Below the pieces are notes generated by a model, which was not told where the DNA came from, did no database searches, and saw nothing but the letters and a program-made list of their open reading frames with translations. A program made the position numbers and the translations under genes. This document shows positions 29,730 to 35,462 of a stretch of 35,462 nucleotides of DNA, piece by piece (position 1 is the first letter of the stretch; every line of letters begins with the position of its first letter). Source of the stretch: an uncultured Bacilli bacterium (GTDB taxonomy: Bacteria > Bacillota_I > Bacilli_A > RF39 > UBA660); assembly GCA_910576985.1 (NCBI GenBank), contig CAJTLA010000008.1, positions 1 to 35,462 on the forward strand. Direction: 5' to 3'.

Positions 29730-32700
29730 TTATTTTATAGGTTTTAATTCAGGGTATCCCTTTTCGTTTATAATATCTAAGTTCCAAATGTTTTCATCAA
29801 AATTTAGAATATCTTGGTAGAATGATTTTGTATGTATTTCTAATTCTGTTGCTTCTTTTAAACTAGCTGCAGTTTCTTCAGTTATACTACTAAATCCTTG
29901 TTCTCCTGCATATTCATAACAGTTTTCTATTGTTGCTTTGATTTGCGCTGCAGTAGCTCCTGTAAATTTGTAAGGTATTTTTTCATTTCCTTCTGCATCT
30001 GTAAATCCTTCCATTCTTCCTAATGCAATAGAATTCTTTATTGTTGGAGTATTATATATATTTCCAACTATTCCACCATTAAATTCGCTGTTTGCAACTG
30101 GTGAATAAGTATTTCCTGTTTTATATATATTTACTCTTGAAACAACATTTTCTATTGTTCCACCTTCTTGCATTGCACCTACTACTCCACCATTTTCTGT
30201 TGTTTTAACTTCTAATACACCTTGTACGAAAACATTCTTAATACTTCCACTATATTTTCTACCTATAAATGTTGATGCATAAACACCTGTTGCATTTACA
30301 TTTGCATCTTTTACTGATATATTTTCAAAAGTAGAATTTGACTTGTCTTGTCCTGATATGACTGCAACGTTATGTCTTCCTGCTAATGTGATTTTTTCAA
30401 ATCTCATGTTTCTCAATGTTGCTCCATTTGTTTGTTTAGCAAATGCATTTGCATAATCGGATGTATTACTTTTTACATTTGAGAAGTTTTTAATACTTAA
30501 ATTTTCTACAGTTCCATTAAATACATTAAATAATGATAGATTTGTTAAATTTGATAATGTATGTCCTTGGCCATCTATCTTACCATTAAATGTTCCTGTA
30601 ATAACAGAATCTGTACCAGTATAATCTGTGAAATCTATATCATTACCTATTACATATATTCCACCTAAGTCATCATTGATTTTACTAAATTCTGATGCTG
30701 TTGTTATTGTAACCTTATATGGTTCTGCTTTTAAATCCTTATAGGTAACAGTACTATTTTGACCTCCGATTAAACCTAAGTCATTTCTTCCACCAAAATT
30801 CATTTGTATGTTTTTAGCACTAATGTTTATTAATTCACTAACTTCAGTTCTTGCTGCTAAAGCACCTACATTTGAAAGATTTTTCGGAATATTCGTATTT
30901 TCTAATACTAAGTTTGTAACTGAACCATATCTTATTTTTTGGAATATTGGTAGTGTATTTCCAATTATCTTATGACCATTTCCATCTAATTTACCCATAA
31001 ATGTTGCAGTAACATTAGTAGTCATATTAGAGAAATCAATATCATTATCTAATACATAATATCCATATGGTTCTTCATTAATCTTTTGAACTAATTCTTC
31101 AGCAGTCTTAATATGTTTTGTTTCAATTGTTGTTCCTAATGGATCATCAACAAAGTCATTTGTTATGCTCTTTAAGTAATGATAATAAAGTTTTCTAAGA
31201 GTAGTTCTTTGAGTTGCGTTTCTATTAGTGTCAGTTGATAAAGCTTGATAGAATCTTTCAATCATATAATCCACATCTATATATTTATTGTTTTTTATAT
31301 TTTCTTCTATTGTAGCATATCGACTCATTTTGTATTCTTTCCAATTCATTTCTGTACCAGTAACAGCCTTAGTAATTTTTCGAATAGCATCTAAATCTGT
31401 TGCAGTATTTCCTCTTCCATAAGTAACATACCCATCAACACCTGCATAACCAAGCATTTCAAAATAGTTACGTTTTGCAGAAAATGCGTCTGGAATACCA
31501 TTATCATTATGACCAATATACCAACGATTTACCCAAACAGACTCAAATCCATAATCATTGCTACCAAGACTATTAATTACGCTAAGACCTCTTATACTTA
31601 CTCCCCATGCATTTTCAGGACGTATAATGATTCTATTGTCATATAAAGACTCTAGTGAGGTTAAATTCATTTGTTCTGCTTGAGCTTCAGTAATCGCTCC
31701 CCAAGAAGACCATGAACCAGACTGAGACATTCTTGTTGCAACTCTAGCTTGTTGCTCTGGAGTCAATCTTATAAAGGCTTTACCTTCAATATAATCAAGC
31801 AAGTCTAACGCATTCTGTTGTCCTTTAAAATAATTTTCTAATTTTTCTCTAGTATCAATTCTATCAGGACTTAAATTTTGAGTTGCATTTCCTTCCTTAT
31901 TCAGATAGAAAGTTGTATTAAAGTAATATGGTCCAACATCTTGTACAAGGTTATTTTCACTCCAAGTAAGTGTTTGTTGAACATTACCTTCAGTAAGAGT
32001 TTCAAGACCAGCCTTAAATCTAGTTCCAGCTTGGAATAACATTATTTTATCAAATAAAGCATGTTCAAATTCGTGAGTCCAAGTATCAAAATTAGTAAGA
32101 CCTGGTCTAGCTATGAACCATAAGAATCCTGCAGTATTCCCAACGCCAGCAGCACTTCCAGTAGGTTGCCATAAGCCCAATACTTCACTAAAGTTTTTAA
32201 AGAATGGATAATCTTGACCAACTCTTCCTTGTGTATAAACAGGACTAGTTGATATTACAACGTTAGTTCCAGGAAAATAGGTATTTTTATAACCTGTGAT
32301 TATTCTCGTACAATCATAAACCATAATACAATAATTATTCCATTTACCAGGATCAAATGACCCTGCTAATGTATTCAAATGCCTTTTTACAAGAGTTAAA
32401 TGATTATTAACAATTCTTCTCACTTCATTTCTTCCAGCCTCTGTACTAGGATCTTTATGATACAATTGTGAAGGACCAATTTGTAAATGAGCAGGTCCAG
32501 AAATGATATAAGCACAATCAGCAGGCATTGTAATAACTGGAAGTATCATTCTACTATTTTTCTTAAGTTGATACCATGCACGATATAAAATTTTAGGATT
32601 TTTATCCACTCCAAACTCAGCCAAAATATTTCTTGCTCCAAAATATTCTGTAAACCAATCATTTACATCTTTATATCCACCTATATTACTGATAATATAA

Positions 32701-35462
32701 TCTAAGAAATATGGAAGAGCTGAACTTCCTGTATACTTACTAATATTACTTGCATAAAAATTAGCTGTATTATTAACACCGATATTTCCAACTAAAGTTT
32801 CATTTACTAAATTATCTAGTGTTGCTGAATCTTTATACATTTTTCCTTCAAATAATAGTATGTCTGATACTTTTGAACCGCCTATTTCAAAACCATACCA
32901 TCTATAATAATAGTTATATCCGTATAATATTTTATTTAATCTTCCACTATCTATTAGTTGTTGTTTTATTCTATTATTTAATATTTCACTATTAATTGTA
33001 AGTACACTATCTGAATCATTTTGTAATAATTGTAGTGCAATCGTTTTTGCATATGGTTTCATAACTTCATTATAATGGTCTTTATAATGTCTAGCATCTG
33101 CAGCTGTTGTAAGTGGGTCTAAAGTAGTTATATAATCTACTCCATTAATATAATCAGTTAAAGTTTGTACAATTGCTGAATCTTCTTGTATTACATATTT
33201 GTTATAAGCATAATCTATATTTAAATTTTCTATTTCATATATTGAAATATTTTGATTTAATTCTTTAAATGCAACATTATATTCACTTATTGTATAATCA
33301 TCAAATATTACCTTTATTTTTGTAATACTGTCTTTATTTTCTGAAGTTAAGTATGTTAATAATTTTCCATTACTATAAGGTAATACATGTTTTATTATCT
33401 TTGTATTTAACTCATTATCATTTGCGATTTTAAGTCCATCTTCTACTAAATATTTTGCATCATAGTATGGCATTAATTTATTTATATTGTGATATAAAAT
33501 ATCTTTTGAGCTTGTATATCCATTTATACCTTTAACCCTACTATAATCTGGTATATATAATTTATTATTAGATGGTGCTTCTTTATCAGTAATTATTTCT
33601 TGTTTGCTTGATTTTAATACTGGTGGATTAGTGTATGAGACATTTGATAAATCCCAAATGTTTTCATCAAATTTAGCTCTATCCTTAAAGAATTCTGCTG
33701 TTATACCATCTTGTGATATTTGTTTTACTTTATCACCAGAAGCATTTGATGTTAATCCTGAATCTAATAATTCATAGTTATTAGTAATTGTAGTTGAAGT
33801 TTGACTACCATATATACTATGGAAATTTTGTCCTGTTGATAAACTTACATTATTTTTCAATACAGAATTTGGAATTGCCATTATACCTACAATATCACCA
33901 TTTAATCTAGGGCCAGCATTATTAGTAAAACTAGTTTTACTAATACAATTTTCAATAGTGATTGGTGATGTTCCAAGTCCATGACCAAGTATACCACTAA
34001 TTCCATTACCATCTTTTGTTTGTATTGAGTTAATTGTTCCTTCTACATAACAGTTCTTAATGGAACCACCGTCCATTTGTCCAATGATTGCTGAAACTCT
34101 TATATGTCTTGAGGTTGTTATTTGGAAATTCGTTACACTACTTTGTTCAACAGTTACATTAGTTGCTTCTCCAATGATGCCCGCAGATTTATCTGCTCCT
34201 GTTGTTAGTATTAAATCTTTTACATATACATTTGTAATTGTAGAATTTGTTGCTGTATTTGCTATTGTTCCTCTACTATTTGAACCAGATAATTCTGGGC
34301 TTTCTAGTGTAAGATTTTCTATTGTTGCTGATTCTATACTATCAAATAATGGTTTAGGTAAGTTATAAATCTTATGACCATTACCATTTAATGTTCCCAT
34401 AAATGTTGATGTAACTAATGCACTAGAGTTATTTGCTATTATTGAAGCATCATAATCACGATCTAGTGTAAATGTTCCTGTTGGATTTGACTCCATTTCT
34501 CTAAGTAAACTTTCTAAACTGATATTTGTTGCTGTTCCATCTATCATGTCCCCATAAACAATTTCTAATTTGTCTTGTTTATTATCATTTGTATATTGAA
34601 CTACATTATCATAGTCTAGTGTTAATTTTAGCTTATTGTCTTCAATTCTATATCCGCTTATTGTTGTATAGAAAGCTGGCATATCTCTTGTTCTAACTTT
34701 AATAATATAGTTATCTAAGTTAGCTAAATCTGATTCTTTTAAATTTTGTACTTCTTCTACACCATTTTCTGTTTGTCTATATAAAAGTGTTCTTATAATA
34801 TCTTTTACTTCAAATTTACGATTTCCAAGTGTTATATCTGCTTCTAATAATGTAATATTTTTATATTCATTTGCATCTTCTTCTAACACATTCATGTCTA
34901 AGTCATAATCTGCTATTATTTTTACAGTATAGCTTTCATCTTCTCTTGGTACAAAAGAAATAGTATTTTGATTTGAAGTTAATGTTTGTTCTTTTACTGT
35001 TGCACCTCTATTTATAATAACTACTTTACCATTTGTTATCGTTTGTTCTAAATCTACTACATTAAATGTTGCAGTTATTGTGCCATCCAGATTTTCTTTA
35101 TAACCAAATTGTTCTACTGTTGGTTTATCTTTTAATACTGTAACTTTTATTTCATTATTTTTAGTAATAATAATTCCACGTGAATTACTTAAAATAACCT
35201 TTTCAATTCTTGCAGTTTTTACTCCAGATATTCTATGACTATCTATTGTTAAATAGTATTGATTGTCTATTTTTGTTAAATCATATTCATTACCATTTAT
35301 TATAGCTTTAACTGGTTCAAAGTTAGTTACATTTGAACTCTCAAAACTAATTTTGATTGGTTCTGATTTGCCAAAATACTTTGTTTCACCTTTTTCATTG
35401 TATGTCTTTATATTTTGAATATTTAATTCATAATCAGCTATTAATTCGATATTTCTACGATC
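29730..35462 (-). CDS. M26 (IgA1-protease/Zmp-like) zinc metalloprotease with GLUG repeats, N-terminus outside window
   Basis: The frame is open to the window edge, so 1910 residues are visible and the signal peptide is missing. From the edge inward: repeated immunoglobulin-like or M26-N-type modules (ADYELN, ADYDLD). Then a GLUG beta-solenoid starting GTFTLDRDYDAS ... TFMGTLNGNGHKIYNL and ending FDENIWDL. Then a large catalytic region with HEFEH at 32061-32075 and a glutamate 20 residues later (GLETLTEG) as third ligand. Then a second solenoid with two more starts (YGYYVLDNDIDF, GIYVIGNDIDF), ending FDENIWNL ... GYPELKPIK. Streptococcal Zmp/IgA1 proteases share GLUG repeats and HExxH-E. No C-terminal LPxTG is present; any wall anchor would be N-terminal. 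Probably cleaves host or mucosal proteins (inference). Confidence 0.85.
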   Translation of the reverse strand, partial: DRRNIELIADYELNIQNIKTYNEKGETKYFGKSEPIKISFESSNVTNFEPVKAIINGNEYDLTKIDNQYYLTIDSHRISGVKTARIEKVILSNSRGIIITKNNEIKVTVLKDKPTVEQFGYKENLDGTITATFNVVDLEQTITNGKVVIINRGATVKEQTLTSNQNTISFVPREDESYTVKIIADYDLDMNVLEEDANEYKNITLLEADITLGNRKFEVKDIIRTLLYRQTENGVEEVQNLKESDLANLDNYIIKVRTRDMPAFYTTISGYRIEDNKLKLTLDYDNVVQYTNDNKQDKLEIVYGDMIDGTATNISLESLLREMESNPTGTFTLDRDYDASIIANNSSALVTSTFMGTLNGNGHKIYNLPKPLFDSIESATIENLTLESPELSGSNSRGTIANTATNSTITNVYVKDLILTTGADKSAGIIGEATNVTVEQSSVTNFQITTSRHIRVSAIIGQMDGGSIKNCYVEGTINSIQTKDGNGISGILGHGLGTSPITIENCISKTSFTNNAGPRLNGDIVGIMAIPNSVLKNNVSLSTGQNFHSIYGSQTSTTITNNYELLDSGLTSNASGDKVKQISQDGITAEFFKDRAKFDENIWDLSNVSYTNPPVLKSSKQEIITDKEAPSNNKLYIPDYSRVKGINGYTSSKDILYHNINKLMPYYDAKYLVEDGLKIANDNELNTKIIKHVLPYSNGKLLTYLTSENKDSITKIKVIFDDYTISEYNVAFKELNQNISIYEIENLNIDYAYNKYVIQEDSAIVQTLTDYINGVDYITTLDPLTTAADARHYKDHYNEVMKPYAKTIALQLLQNDSDSVLTINSEILNNRIKQQLIDSGRLNKILYGYNYYYRWYGFEIGGSKVSDILLFEGKMYKDSATLDNLVNETLVGNIGVNNTANFYASNISKYTGSSALPYFLDYIISNIGGYKDVNDWFTEYFGARNILAEFGVDKNPKILYRAWYQLKKNSRMILPVITMPADCAYIISGPAHLQIGPSQLYHKDPSTEAGRNEVRRIVNNHLTLVKRHLNTLAGSFDPGKWNNYCIMVYDCTRIITGYKNTYFPGTNVVISTSPVYTQGRVGQDYPFFKNFSEVLGLWQPTGSAAGVGNTAGFLWFIARPGLTNFDTWTHEFEHALFDKIMLFQAGTRFKAGLETLTEGNVQQTLTWSENNLVQDVGPYYFNTTFYLNKEGNATQNLSPDRIDTREKLENYFKGQQNALDLLDYIEGKAFIRLTPEQQARVATRMSQSGSWSSWGAITEAQAEQMNLTSLESLYDNRIIIRPENAWGVSIRGLSVINSLGSNDYGFESVWVNRWYIGHNDNGIPDAFSAKRNYFEMLGYAGVDGYVTYGRGNTATDLDAIRKITKAVTGTEMNWKEYKMSRYATIEENIKNNKYIDVDYMIERFYQALSTDTNRNATQRTTLRKLYYHYLKSITNDFVDDPLGTTIETKHIKTAEELVQKINEEPYGYYVLDNDIDFSNMTTNVTATFMGKLDGNGHKIIGNTLPIFQKIRYGSVTNLVLENTNIPKNLSNVGALAARTEVSELINISAKNIQMNFGGRNDLGLIGGQNSTVTYKDLKAEPYKVTITTASEFSKINDDLGGIYVIGNDIDFTDYTGTDSVITGTFNGKIDGQGHTLSNLTNLSLFNVFNGTVENLSIKNFSNVKSNTSDYANAFAKQTNGATLRNMRFEKITLAGRHNVAVISGQDKSNSTFENISVKDANVNATGVYASTFIGRKYSGSIKNVFVQGVLEVKTTENGGVVGAMQEGGTIENVVSRVNIYKTGNTYSPVANSEFNGGIVGNIYNTPTIKNSIALGRMEGFTDAEGNEKIPYKFTGATAAQIKATIENCYEYAGEQGFSSITEETAASLKEATELEIHTKSFYQDILNFDENIWNLDIINEKGYPELKPIK

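Overview
The window is AT-rich, uses TGA as a stop, and carries ordinary Bacillota housekeeping genes (AddAB, RNase III, YidD, a YebC/YeeN-type protein, a NifS-like desulfurase, CCA-encoded tRNAs). It also has a large M26-type surface protease, a prepilin-like protein and IS200/IS605 and ISAs1-like insertions. This fits a low-GC, probably host-associated (gut-type) Bacillota/Bacilli-like chromosome. The exact taxon cannot be read from the sequence.

Layout. 1-303: 3' end of an Rpn/PD-(D/E)XK-type recombination nuclease. 410-5802 (minus): a two-component system followed by a 44-aa membrane peptide, an ABC ATPase and a two-module FtsX-like permease, with a palindrome ahead of the transporter genes; it looks like a stress- or peptide-sensing detoxification module. 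5858-7420: a zinc-ribbon/DUF3592-like membrane protein and a decayed DUF2207 gene. 7513-8955 (minus): YebC/YeeN-like protein and RNase III. 9132-10216 (plus): yidD, probably leaderless, overlapped by a ZnuA-like lipoprotein that lacks the usual histidine ligands. 10239-10786: two divergent small XRE regulators with duplicated operators. 10837-12165: hairpins, tRNA-Ser, tRNA-Glu, tRNA-Ile, a free-standing structured RNA candidate with its own promoter and terminator, a small hypothetical gene and tRNA-Lys. 12242-13429: a decayed ISAs1-family element. 13521-15167: a prepilin-like protein carrying an FGE/C-type-lectin-like domain. 15472-21089: addB-addA with its own promoter. 21194-22299: two unknown proteins in one operon. 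22359-23573: a dicarboxylate/amino acid symporter. 23632-26804: an overlapping operon of cysteine desulfurase, pentapeptide protein, thioredoxin-like protein and a signal-peptide/CPHC/CcdA fusion. 26926-27459: a second structured RNA candidate, an interrupted tRNA-Glu relic and an intact tRNA-Glu(CUC). 27659-29660: an esterase lipoprotein and a DUF4405 gene whose 5' end was replaced by an IS200/IS605 element. 29730-35462: the C-terminal 1910 residues of a GLUG-repeat M26-like zinc protease, open at the window edge.

The most promising unexplained items are the two promoter-terminator-bounded structured RNAs (11552-11748 and 26962-27092), which share a promoter core; the interrupted tRNA-Glu; the twin-operator XRE pair; the pilin-lectin fusion with an aromatic-rich C-terminal loop; and the 44-aa peptide coupled to the ABC transporter. 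No CRISPR array, prophage or complete known defence island is visible.
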